Of a stretch of 64,000 nucleotides of DNA, positions 17,199 to 25,245 are shown in pieces; positions within the stretch are counted from its first letter, which is position 1; each line of letters starts with the position of its first letter. The position numbers and the translations under genes were made by a program. A model generated the notes under the pieces. The model worked only from the letters and a program-made list of their open reading frames with translations. It did not search any database and was not told the DNA's origin. The DNA is from Mycobacterium asiaticum DSM 44297 (GTDB lineage Bacteria > Actinomycetota > Actinomycetes > Mycobacteriales > Mycobacteriaceae), in NCBI RefSeq assembly GCF_000613245.1, contig NZ_HG964937.1, forward strand, positions 1,671,314 through 1,735,313, given 5' to 3'.

Positions 17199-18401
17199 TG
17201 TGTCACCACAGCCGGCATCGATTCCCAGCCGCGCACCGTGGATGTCGGGCTCAGCTTGGCGTTGCTCAGGTCGACGTCCCACTCGGGGAACCGTTTGACG
17301 ATCTCCTCCAAAGCGACTCGTCCTTCCAGGCGGGCCAGCGCGGAGCCCAGGCAGAAATGCGTCCCGACGCTGAACGTCAGGTGGGGCCGGGCGATGCGGT
17401 GGATGTTGAAAACGTCTGCGTCGGGCCCGAATTGGCGGGGGTCGCGGCATGCCGCACCGATCAGCATCATCAGCACGCTGCCTTCGGGCACCGTCTGGCC
17501 GTGCAGGGTGACGTCGCGGGTGACGTATCGGGACACGTGCGGTGCCGGCGGTTCGTAGCGCAGCAGCTCCTCGATGGCCTGCGGGATCAGCGCGGGGTCG
17601 GCGACGATTTCGCGGCGCTGGTCGGGGTGTTCGGCGAGCACCTTGCCCGCCCACCCGATCAGCCGCGTGGTGGTCTCATTTCCGGCCCCGGCGACCACGT
17701 TGAGGTACACGAGTATCTCGTCCCGGGTCAGCCGACGCGTGGTGCGCGTCTCGTCGACGAACTCGACATTTAGCAGCTCGGTCATGATGTCGTCGGAAGG
17801 ATTGTCGGCGCGCCAGTCGATGTAGGCGGCGAACTGCTCGCCCACCGACAGGCCCTGTTCCGCGGCGTGCATCGGCTTGCCCGCCTCGGTACGCAGCTGG
17901 GCGTTGCCGCGGTCACGGATGTAGACCTGGTCGTCCTCGGGAATGCCGAGCAGTGCGCTGATGACCTTCATCGGCATCAGCGCGCCGAGGTCGGTGACGA
18001 AGTCGAACCGGCCCGATCCGACCAGCGGATCGAGCAACTGTGCGCAGAACTCGCGAATCATCGGTTCCAGCGCGGCGATCTTGCGGGGGGTGGAACATCC
18101 GCGACAGCAGTTTGCGGTGCACGTCGTGGATGGGCGGGTCCTCGAAGATCAGCATTCCGGACGGGATGTCGAGGTTGGCCTTGATCAGCTCCAGGATCGC
18201 GCCGCGGGCCGAGCTGAAGGTGACGTGGTCGATCAAAGCCTTGTTCACATCGGCGAAGCGGCTCAGCGCGTAGAAATCGTATTGGGCGTTGTAATACAGC
18301 GGCGCCTCGTCACGCAACCGCCCGAACATCGGGTAGGGGTCGACGATGAGTTCCGCGTCGTAGGGATCGAAACGGATCTGGCTGTCGGTGCTTGTGGTCA
18401 C
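17195..18401 (-). pseudogene. Cytochrome P450 gene split by a single-base frameshift
   Basis: Two overlapping frames together make one normal P450 of about 401 residues. The first starts at GTG 18401 (AGGAG six bases upstream) and reads to RKLLSRMF. The second resumes at KIAALEPMIREF and carries AGNETTT (I-helix), ExxR in EELLR, and GTHFCLGSALARLEG (heme Cys). The break falls at the G6 run 18085-18090; removing one base restores the frame. It is either a sequencing slip or a recent inactivation. The intact reading overlaps the SDR by four bases. Control by the upstream TetR is suggested by shared palindromes. If real, the lesion would remove the oxygenation step of this cluster. Confidence 0.85.
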
Positions 18402-18531
18402 GGAGAACTCCTACCGCCGGCGTCCCGAGTGCCCACCGATGCCGGCCAAATCAGCGGTGGGACGGGGGTTTTGGAAAATTTCTACACTTCGCTTAATCGG
18501 GCGGTCCGGTCGAGCATGAGGACGTCTGCTT

Positions 18532-18551
18532 TTCTCTATTCTCGTAGAGAA
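18532..18551. promoter_or_regulatory. Palindromic operator upstream of P450 operon
   Basis: This is a perfect inverted repeat, TTCTCTA-N6-TAGAGAA, 131-150 bases upstream of the P450 start and downstream of the tetR stop. Its core CTCTA-N6-TAG matches the palindrome in front of the tetR gene itself (19292-19309), with the same spacer length. It is a likely TetR operator. Confidence 0.6.
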
Positions 18552-18582
18552 CCACATAGCGGGTGTTGTGACAAGGTTCCAC

Positions 18583-19260
18583 TCAACGCCGCCCGCTCCG
18601 GCGTGCCGGACGCCGGCCCTCTGCGCGGGTCAGCTCTCCTTTGTCTGGACTCTTGAGCACACCGGAGGCGATGGCCGCCAGAATCCCGTCGAGTTGCGCT
18701 GCGCTGCCGACGATTCGGTCGCCATGGGCGAACCGGAGCAACAGGCCGTTGATGAAGGTCAGGGTGATGTTGCTCAGATCCTCGACCACCGCCGATTCCA
18801 GCTCGGCGCCGCGCGGCATCAGTTGGACCAGAATCTCGCGGTGCAGCTTGGTAAAAGCTTCGGTGCCCTGCTGCAGCGTCGTGGCCAGAGCCGGGTCGCG
18901 CGCGGCCTGCATGGTCAACTCGTAGCGCGCCTTGGTGCGAGAGAGTTCCGGTTCCTGGCCGGACTGGATGACCACCTGTGACAGCAGCGACGGCGACCCC
19001 GCGTTGCGGGGGTTGGCCGAGTTGTCCGCGACTGCTTGGAGATTCGCCATGTCGAGCTCAGCCAGTCGCTCGGCGACGGCCAGCAACAGTGCGGAGCGGG
19101 TGCGAAAGTAGAACGAGGTGGTTCCGTCGGGCACCCCGGACTTACGGTCGACCTTCAGGTGGCTCAGCCCCTTGGCCCCGTCGTCAGCCAGCAGTTGGAT
19201 CGCCGCATCGCACAGATCGCGGCGGCGTTCGGCGGGGTTTGGCTTGCGTCGCTTATCCAT
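18583..19260 (-). CDS. TetR/AcrR-family regulator of the P450-SDR operon
   Basis: The 225-residue regulator starts at ATG 19260 with GAAGG five bases upstream; a GTG two codons earlier lies in the ribosome site. The N-terminal helix-turn-helix (LCDAAIQLLADDGAKGLSH ... TTSFYFRTRSALL) is clear, and the C-terminal helical domain ends in a basic tail (PARRSGRR). It sits directly upstream of the P450 gene on the same strand. Matching palindromes precede both genes, so autoregulation plus control of the operon is likely. The ligand is unknown. Confidence 0.88.
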   Translation of the reverse strand: MDKRRKPNPAERRRDLCDAAIQLLADDGAKGLSHLKVDRKSGVPDGTTSFYFRTRSALLLAVAERLAELDMANLQAVADNSANPRNAGSPSLLSQVVIQSGQEPELSRTKARYELTMQAARDPALATTLQQGTEAFTKLHREILVQLMPRGAELESAVVEDLSNITLTFINGLLLRFAHGDRIVGSAAQLDGILAAIASGVLKSPDKGELTRAEGRRPARRSGRR

Positions 19261-19291
19261 CGGCACCTTCGTCGGCTTGGCTGCAGAGCGT

Positions 19292-19309
19292 ACTCTACAT
19301 TCGTAGTGT
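19292..19309. promoter_or_regulatory. Palindromic operator upstream of tetR
   Basis: The inverted repeat ACTCTAC-ATTC-GTAGTGT (7-base arms, one mismatch) lies 32-49 bases before the tetR start codon. It shares CTCTA-N6-TAG with the site at 18532-18551, which suggests that one protein binds both. Confidence 0.6.
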
Positions 19310-19337
19310 CAGCCAAGCCCGGCTGGCGACAGGCAAA

Positions 19338-19368
19338 GCCCCCGCCCGGCGGGATGCCGAGCGGGGGC
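19338..19368 (-). terminator. Strong GC hairpin, likely terminator
   Basis: GCCCCCGC pairs perfectly with GCGGGGGC, and an inner CGGC/GCCG stem closes a GGGAT loop. It lies between the stop of the small secreted-protein gene and the next minus-strand gene (tetR), so it probably ends the former transcript. The flanking T-run is weak, as is usual in mycobacteria. Confidence 0.6.
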
Positions 19369-19396
19369 CTTGTTTGCGCTATTGATCAGGTGAGGA

Positions 19397-19657
19397 TCAC
19401 GTGCACGGTATCCCGTGCGGACCACCGATCCACTGACCGGGCGGGGACTGCCACGGGCAGAACTTCTTGATCTGGCCGGGTGCCGGACCCGGGCCCCACC
19501 AGTTGACCGGGTTGTCGATTCCCGGTCCCGGTGGGTTGGGCGGACCTGGGATATGCGGGCCGGGCTTTGCTTCGGCCATACCTGCACCGAGGCCCAGCGC
19601 CGCCGCCCCCAGCGCACCCAACATGGTCGTTGTCCCGGCGAATTTCTTGATGTTCAT
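19397..19657 (-). CDS. Small secreted Pro/Gly/Trp-rich protein
   Basis: The protein has 86 residues from ATG 19657, which has a near-perfect AGGAGG six to seven bases upstream. A Sec-type signal peptide (MNIKKFAGTTTMLGALGAAA ... GMAEA) is followed by a mature peptide of about 56 residues. This is rich in Pro, Gly and Trp (HIPGPPNPPGPG, NWWGPGPAPG) and has two Cys (residues 67 and 85) that could form a disulfide. Such tiny exported proteins are common in mycobacteria and mostly uncharacterised. A strong hairpin follows the gene, consistent with a monocistronic unit. Confidence 0.8.
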   Translation of the reverse strand: MNIKKFAGTTTMLGALGAAALGLGAGMAEAKPGPHIPGPPNPPGPGIDNPVNWWGPGPAPGQIKKFCPWQSPPGQWIGGPHGIPCT

Positions 19658-19820
19658 TCTCGACCTCCTGGCGGGTCCGCTCGCCCGGCGCCTCCTGCTG
19701 CGCCGCCTTGACCTGCGATAACGGCGGACCGTCGACTTTTCGGTTGGATCTTGATTACCCGTGCCCGCGTCGTGCCAAACGCCGACGGGGGTCAATGCAC
19801 CGGGGTAGCCTGCTCGGGTT

Positions 19821-20675
19821 ATGGACCACTTGGGCGTCGGTTACCTGAGTGTTTTCGGTCTACCGCCGGTGGAGTTCGTCCATCTCGCCGCGGACCTCGG
19901 CTGCCGCTGCATGTCGATATTCCTGCGGGGGCTTCCTCTCAAGCAGCTGCGCTACCCGACGTTTTCCCTGAAGCGCGACGCTGCGCTGCGCGATGCGGTG
20001 CGGGCCGCGCTGCGTGAGCGGGAGGTGACGATAACGCTGGCGGACGGATTCCTCATCGCGCCGGGGGCGGATATCCACAGCCTGTGCGCCGACCTGGATG
20101 TGGTGGCCGACCTCGGCGCGCCGCTGATCAACGTCGTCAGTATCGACCCGGACCGTGAGCACACGTTCGACCAGCTGGGTGTGCTGACCGAGCTCGCCGC
20201 CGCGCGCGGCTTGCAGGCGGTTGTTGAACCGGTACCCGCCATGCCCATCGGCGACCTGCCCACCGCCCTCGCTGCGATTCAGCATGTCGGGCGGCCCGAC
20301 TTGCGGCTGTTGGTGGACACCATGCACCTCGTTCGCTCCGGTTCCGGTGCAGCCGAGCTGGCGGCGATCGACCCCGTCCGCATCGGCTATGCACAGATCA
20401 ACGACACCACGCTGCGGCCGCGCATGGGCGATTACCTGCAGGAGGCGATGTTCGAACGCCTGGCGCCCGGCGAGGGCGAACTCCCCCTGCTCGACATCCT
20501 GTGCGCGCTCCCGCCCGACATCGTGATCGAGGTCGAGGTGCCCCAACGGTCCCTGGCGCTGGCCGGCGTGGGGCCATTCGACCGGCTGCGGCCCTGCGTC
20601 GATGCCGCACGACGGCTGCTGGAACTCGCGCAGGGTCAGGCCGGCTCGCGCACCGGCAACCCGGCGGCGCGATAG
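19821..20675 (+). CDS. Sugar phosphate isomerase/epimerase-like TIM-barrel protein
   Basis: The 284-residue protein is of the AP-endonuclease-2/xylose-isomerase-like superfamily. Ordered acidic/His positions typical of its metal site are visible: VVEPVP, LLVDTMH, YAQINDT and VIEVEVP. These enzymes isomerise or dehydrate sugars, inosose or hydroxy-acids. The start region has only a weak ribosome site. Its 3' end overlaps the tail of the Gfo/Idh gene on the other strand by about 40 bases. Pairing of a TIM-barrel isomerase with a Gfo/Idh oxidoreductase is common in inositol or sugar catabolism, though here they are convergent. Confidence 0.82.
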   Translation: MDHLGVGYLSVFGLPPVEFVHLAADLGCRCMSIFLRGLPLKQLRYPTFSLKRDAALRDAVRAALREREVTITLADGFLIAPGADIHSLCADLDVVADLGAPLINVVSIDPDREHTFDQLGVLTELAAARGLQAVVEPVPAMPIGDLPTALAAIQHVGRPDLRLLVDTMHLVRSGSGAAELAAIDPVRIGYAQINDTTLRPRMGDYLQEAMFERLAPGEGELPLLDILCALPPDIVIEVEVPQRSLALAGVGPFDRLRPCVDAARRLLELAQGQAGSRTGNPAAR

Positions 20676-21619
20676 ATCGCGTCGATGACGGTCATGTTCT
20701 CGACGGCATCTTCGGGCGAGGTCTTGACCGGCTGGCCACGCAGCACCGCGGCCGCGAATGCGTCGAGCTAATACGCGTATGAGGCACGCCGCGACAAGCG
20801 CTCCACCCGTCTGCCGCTCGACGATTTCACGGTCAGTCGGTGAAACAGCTGCGGGACAACAGGATTGAGCACCCGCAGCTCGCCGTCATCGCCGATCACT
20901 TTGGCGCTCATGTCTAGTAGCCGCCTCGACCACATCGAGGTGCGGACCCGGCCGGTATGCCCTTCGGCGAAACGGAGTTCGGCCGCCATGGCCCGGTCGA
21001 CCTGCGGGTCGCGCAGCTTCGCCTGTGCGGAGACGACTTCCGGAGTAGCGCGGCCGAACGTGCGGACCATGTGAACGGCGTAACAGCCGGCGTCCATCGT
21101 GGCGCCACCGGCAAGGGAGTAGTTGTAGCGGATGTCGGAGAACTTGGGCAGCGGGAAGCACATGGTGGCCTCCACCCGGCGCAGCGTGCCCAACTCGCCC
21201 GAGGCGATGATCTCCTCGATCCGCAGTGTCAGCGGGTGATAGCGGTAGTGGAATGCCTCCATCACCACCTTGCCCGATTCCGCTGCCGTGGCAGCGATTT
21301 GGCGGGCCTCGGCGGCGTTGGCGGTGAACGGCTTCTCACACAGCACATGCTTGCCGGCGCTCAGCGCGGCGCGGGTCCACCGGCCGTGCATCCCGTTCGG
21401 CAACGGGTTGTAGACGGCATCGATGTCCGGGTCGGCAATCAGTGTGTCGTAACTGTCGTGTACGCGGCCGATGCCGTGCTTGGTGGCGAATGACTGTGCG
21501 CGCGAGACGTCACGGGCCGCCACGGCCACCACCACCACCTCGGCGTTCCCTTTCGCCGGATTCACCAGCGCCAGCGGCGCTATTCGCGCCGCGCCGAGAA
21601 TGCCGATGCGGATGGACAC
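20636..21619 (-). pseudogene. Gfo/Idh/MocA oxidoreductase with in-frame amber codon
   Basis: The reading from ATG 21619 gives an N-terminal Rossmann domain (GILGAARIAP), the CEKPFT motif, and a C-terminal Gfo/Idh domain. At 20768-20770 a TAG interrupts after ASYAY, at codon 284. The same frame then continues with a perfectly plausible family C-terminus (LDAFAAAVLRGQPV ... YRAAGLPVREPA) to TGA 20636-20638, giving the normal length of about 327 residues. A single C-to-T change of CAG (Gln) explains it. The truncated 283-residue product lacks the final helix and strand. It is either a sequencing error or a real nonsense allele. Confidence 0.85.
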
Positions 21620-21648
21620 CGGTTCACGCTAGCACCGCACCGCGCCAC

Positions 21649-22875
21649 TCAGCGGCGTGCGAACGCGGGAGCGCGCTCGGGCAGGACGCCGACTCCGATG
21701 AAATACGCGGGTAGAAACGAGACCCACGGGAAGCGCTCGATAAAGCGCAGGACCGATTCCGGCGGCGCGGGGTCCGCGCCGCGTAGCAGCGGTCCAAGCA
21801 ACCGCCGATGCAGCACGAGTTGCACGGATTGCGTTATGGCGGCGGGGATTACCCGGCGGCGACGGATCCTGGCCAGGTCACGGTCGGTGACCCGGTGCTG
21901 TTGCAGCGGTTCGGCCAGGATGGTCGCGGCAGCCACGGCATCCTGAACCGCCAGGTTGATGCCGACGCCCCCCATCGGGGACATGGCGTGGGCCGCGTCG
22001 CCGATGCACAGCAGTCCCGCGCGATGCCAGCGTCGTAGGCGATTCACCCGGACGTCGAGGTGCTTGACGTCGTCCATGGACTCCAGCGCGTCCACCGATC
22101 CGGCCGCCTCCGGCACCAGCGCGGCGATGTCGTGCCGGAATGCCTCGATGCCCTGCGCCCGCAGCTGCGCGTCGCTGCCCTTGCGCCCCAGGTAGGCGAT
22201 TTGAAAGTAACCCTCGCGCGGAATCACAGCCAGAGCCTTGCCTGGGCCGGTGCGCGGCAGGAACGAGAATTCGGTGTTGTTGTCGCGGGGCAGCCGGAAC
22301 CACCAGACGTCGAAGTTCACTGGGAACTCGCGGGCCGGCAGACCGGCCTCCTGCCGGGCGATGGACCACCGTCCGTCGCAGGCGACGGTGAGTTCGGCAC
22401 GCAGCTCGCCTTCGCCGTCGCCGTTGCCGTCGCGACCCCGATAGCGGACCCCGGTCACCCGGTCACCCTCCCGCAGCAGCCCGGTGACCTCGGTGTTCAT
22501 CCGCAGGGTGAACGTCGGCTCGGCGGTCGCGGCCTCGGCGAGCAGGTTGAGCAGGTCCCACTGCGGCACCATCGCGATGAACGGGTGCGGTTGACGCAGC
22601 CGGCCGAAGTCAACGTAGGTCACCGATCGGCCATTCGACTCGAATGCCGCGTTGCGGACTTCGGTGTACGACAGCCTCGAAAAACGTTCCCACAGACCCA
22701 ATTCGTCGAGCAGCCGCAAGGTGGTGCAATGCACGGTGTCGCCGCGGAAGTCGCGCAGGAAATCACCGTGCTTTTCCAACAGGGTGACGTCCACGCCGGC
22801 CCGGGCCAGCAACAGCCCGAGGACCATGCCCGCCGGGCCGCCTCCAATGATCGCGCAAGTCGTCTTCTCGGCCAT
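21649..22875 (-). CDS. FAD-dependent monooxygenase (PheA/TfdB-like); Rv1751-type
   Basis: The 408-residue flavoprotein has the Rossmann GxGxxG as IIGGGPAGMVLG, the DG motif (ACDGRWS), and the second FAD motif GDAAHAMSPMGGVGINLA. It would hydroxylate an aromatic or otherwise activated substrate using NAD(P)H and oxygen. It is divergent from tetR-fadD1 across a 142-base gap with a palindrome. In H37Rv a similar FAD oxidoreductase (Rv1751) is divergent from fadD1, so this is probably its counterpart. The orthology is from memory of gene order. Confidence 0.88.
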   Translation of the reverse strand: MAEKTTCAIIGGGPAGMVLGLLLARAGVDVTLLEKHGDFLRDFRGDTVHCTTLRLLDELGLWERFSRLSYTEVRNAAFESNGRSVTYVDFGRLRQPHPFIAMVPQWDLLNLLAEAATAEPTFTLRMNTEVTGLLREGDRVTGVRYRGRDGNGDGEGELRAELTVACDGRWSIARQEAGLPAREFPVNFDVWWFRLPRDNNTEFSFLPRTGPGKALAVIPREGYFQIAYLGRKGSDAQLRAQGIEAFRHDIAALVPEAAGSVDALESMDDVKHLDVRVNRLRRWHRAGLLCIGDAAHAMSPMGGVGINLAVQDAVAAATILAEPLQQHRVTDRDLARIRRRRVIPAAITQSVQLVLHRRLLGPLLRGADPAPPESVLRFIERFPWVSFLPAYFIGVGVLPERAPAFARR

Positions 22876-22947
22876 GACGGCTCAAGCATAGGTCTCGGCC
22901 GCAGCGAATCCAGTCCGTGCCAGGTTGACTCCATCGCGCCGACCGTC

Positions 22948-22964
22948 TTGTCATAACGTGACAA
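22948..22964. promoter_or_regulatory. Inverted repeat between FAD monooxygenase and tetR
   Basis: The perfect palindrome TTGTCA-TAACG-TGACAA lies in the divergent intergenic region, 73 bases from the monooxygenase start and about 54 bases from the tetR start. It is a candidate operator that would let the TetR protein control both directions. Confidence 0.55.
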
Positions 22965-23017
22965 CTGCAATTTTTGACGACCGGCGGCGCCACGCCGGGT
23001 GACAGAAAGGTGCTGTG

Positions 23018-23665
23018 GTGGTGACGACGCGACGAGCCGCTCCGACGCGACCGGCCCACGGCAATCAGGTCCGGGCCGAGCGCACCCGTGCGATGGTGAT
23101 CGACGTGACGGTGCGGATCGTGCTCAGCGAGGGTATCGCGGCGGCCAGCGGCCGCCACATCGCCGACAGCGCGGGCGTCACCTGGGGAGTGATCCAGTAC
23201 CACTTCGGTGACCGGGACGGCCTCCTGATGGCGGTGGTGGACCAGGGCTTCGACGAGTTGCTGGACGCCCTGCGATCCACGGCGGTGGCGACCGAGGACA
23301 CACCCACCCGTGATCGGGTGGAGGCGGTGGTCACCTCGGCGTGGCGGGCCATGTCCAGCCCCACCGCACGTGCGGCAACCGAAATTCTGATCGGCACCCG
23401 CGCCACCCGCGGCACCGCCGCCACCGGGCACATCAAACGTCTGGCCAAGACGTTCAACACGCTGGGTAGTGCGATCGATCGCAACCTCAGCCCGAACCAG
23501 AGTGCGGCCATCGGCGAGCATCTGCTGACCACCTTGCGCGGCATGATCGCCAACCAATTGGTCATGCATCGGCCTGTCGACACGACCAAGGACCGTCGGC
23601 TGCTCGTTGAGATCCTCAGCTGCTATATCGACACGAACCAGCAACGGGCGGAGCCGAATTCATGA
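23018..23665 (+). CDS. TetR/AcrR-family regulator upstream of fadD1
   Basis: The 215-residue regulator probably starts at GTG 23018, seven bases after GAAAGG; GTG codons at 23015 and 23021 are alternatives. The helix-turn-helix region ends in WGVIQYHFGDRDGLL, a standard TetR recognition helix. The ATG of the acyl-CoA synthetase overlaps its stop (ATGA), so the two are translationally coupled. It probably represses its own operon and the divergent monooxygenase through the palindrome at 22948-22964. Confidence 0.85.
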   Translation: MVTTRRAAPTRPAHGNQVRAERTRAMVIDVTVRIVLSEGIAAASGRHIADSAGVTWGVIQYHFGDRDGLLMAVVDQGFDELLDALRSTAVATEDTPTRDRVEAVVTSAWRAMSSPTARAATEILIGTRATRGTAATGHIKRLAKTFNTLGSAIDRNLSPNQSAAIGEHLLTTLRGMIANQLVMHRPVDTTKDRRLLVEILSCYIDTNQQRAEPNS

Positions 23666-25245
23666 CCGAGACGATGCAAGCACTGCTCGGCCAGCGGGTG
23701 TCCGACGCCGGCATCGCGGTGAAATTCGGTGACCTGCAATGGACCTGGCGTGACTATCTCACCGAGTCGGCGGCACAGGCCGCAGCGCTGCTGGCCGCCG
23801 CGGACCGGGATCGGCCAATGCACATCGGTTCCCTGCTGGGCAACACACCGGACATGCTGACGCAAATGGCGGCGGCCGGCCTGGGTGGTTACGTCCTGTG
23901 TGGGCTGAACACCACGCGCCGGGGCGAGGCGCTGGCCGCAGACATCCGGCGCGCGGACTGTCAGATCGTGGTGACCGATGCCGAGCACCGCCCACTGCTG
24001 GACGGGTTGGACCTGGGCGGCACACGGGTTCTCGACACCTCCGGTCAGCAATGGAAAGAGTTGATCGCCGCCGCCGGTCCCCTCGTTCCGTACCGCCAGG
24101 TCGAGATGATGGACCCGTTCATGATGATCTTCACGTCCGGCACCAGCGGTAATCCGAAGGCCGTCCAGGTCTCGCACCTGATGCCGGCCTTCGCCGGGCG
24201 CAGCCTGGCCGAGCGCTTCGGGTTGACCGAGCGGGACACTTGCTATGTGTCCATGCCGCTGTTCCACTCCAACGCGGTAGTTGCCGGGTGGGCCCCCGCC
24301 GTGGTCTCCGGTGCCGCGATCGTGCCGGCGAAATTCTCGGCGAGCAATTTCCTCAGCGATGTCCGCCGGTACAACGTGACCTACATGAACTACGTCGGCA
24401 AGCCCCTCGCCTACATCCTCGCGACACCCGAACGCGACGATGACGCCGACAATCCGCTGCGGGTCGCGTTCGGGAACGAGGCCAACGAGAAAGACATCGA
24501 GGAATTCGGCCGCCGCTTCGGCGTACAAGTCGAAGACGGCTTCGGATCGACCGAAAACGCGGTCATCGTGATCCGCGAGCCGGGCACGCCGCCCGGCTCG
24601 ATCGGTAAAGGCGCCGACGGGGTGGCGGTCTACAACAGCGACACCAACACCGAATGCCCCATCGCCGAGCTCGACGAGAACGGCGCCCTGCTCAACGCGG
24701 ACGAGGCCGTCGGCGAACTGGTCAACACCACCGGATCGGGCTTCTTCACCGGCTACTACAACGACCCGCAAGCCAACGCCGAACGGCTACGGGACGGGAT
24801 GTACTGGTCGGGTGACCTGGCCTATAAGGACGCACAGGGCTGGATCTACCTGGCCGGCCGCACCGCTGATTGGATGCGGGTGGATGGCGAGAATCTCGCG
24901 GCGGCGCCGATCGAGCGAATCCTGCTGCGGCACAAGGCCATCAACCGGGTTGCGGTGTATGCCGTCCCGGACGGCCGGGTCGGGGACCAGGTGATGGCGG
25001 CGGTCGTGCTGCACGAGGGAAGCGCGTTCGACCCCGAATCCTTCGAAGCATTCCTCGACGCACAGCCCGACCTGTCTCCCAAGGCGCGGCCGCGCTACGT
25101 CCGCATCGCCGCCGACCTGCCCAGCACCGCCACCCACAAGGTGCTCAAGCGTCAGCTGATCGCGGCGGGCACCACGGTCGGCGCAGGGGAAACCCTGTGG
25201 GAGCGTGCGGAACGCGGTACTGCATACCGGACGGTGAGGTCATGA
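23662..25245 (+). CDS. fadD1: Acyl-CoA synthetase, FadD1-like
   Basis: The 527-residue ANL-superfamily ligase activates a carboxylic acid as acyl-AMP and then acyl-CoA. The P-loop-like AMP motif (FTSGTSGNPKAV), the A5 region (DGFGSTEN), YWSGDLAYKD and the hinge GRTADWMRVDGENLAAAPIE are present, together with a C-terminal Lys in ATHKVLKRQL. The sequence closely resembles my recollection of M. tuberculosis FadD1 (Rv1750c), and the divergent FAD monooxygenase supports that. It is coupled to tetR upstream and to the NYN-domain gene downstream by four-base overlaps. The chain-length preference is not evident. Confidence 0.88.
   Translation: MTETMQALLGQRVSDAGIAVKFGDLQWTWRDYLTESAAQAAALLAAADRDRPMHIGSLLGNTPDMLTQMAAAGLGGYVLCGLNTTRRGEALAADIRRADCQIVVTDAEHRPLLDGLDLGGTRVLDTSGQQWKELIAAAGPLVPYRQVEMMDPFMMIFTSGTSGNPKAVQVSHLMPAFAGRSLAERFGLTERDTCYVSMPLFHSNAVVAGWAPAVVSGAAIVPAKFSASNFLSDVRRYNVTYMNYVGKPLAYILATPERDDDADNPLRVAFGNEANEKDIEEFGRRFGVQVEDGFGSTENAVIVIREPGTPPGSIGKGADGVAVYNSDTNTECPIAELDENGALLNADEAVGELVNTTGSGFFTGYYNDPQANAERLRDGMYWSGDLAYKDAQGWIYLAGRTADWMRVDGENLAAAPIERILLRHKAINRVAVYAVPDGRVGDQVMAAVVLHEGSAFDPESFEAFLDAQPDLSPKARPRYVRIAADLPSTATHKVLKRQLIAAGTTVGAGETLWERAERGTAYRTVRS

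Noticed and set aside
24870..25241. N-terminal extension of the NYN frame
   Set aside because: Lies inside fadD1 in another frame; the ATG overlapping the fadD1 stop fits the domain start.
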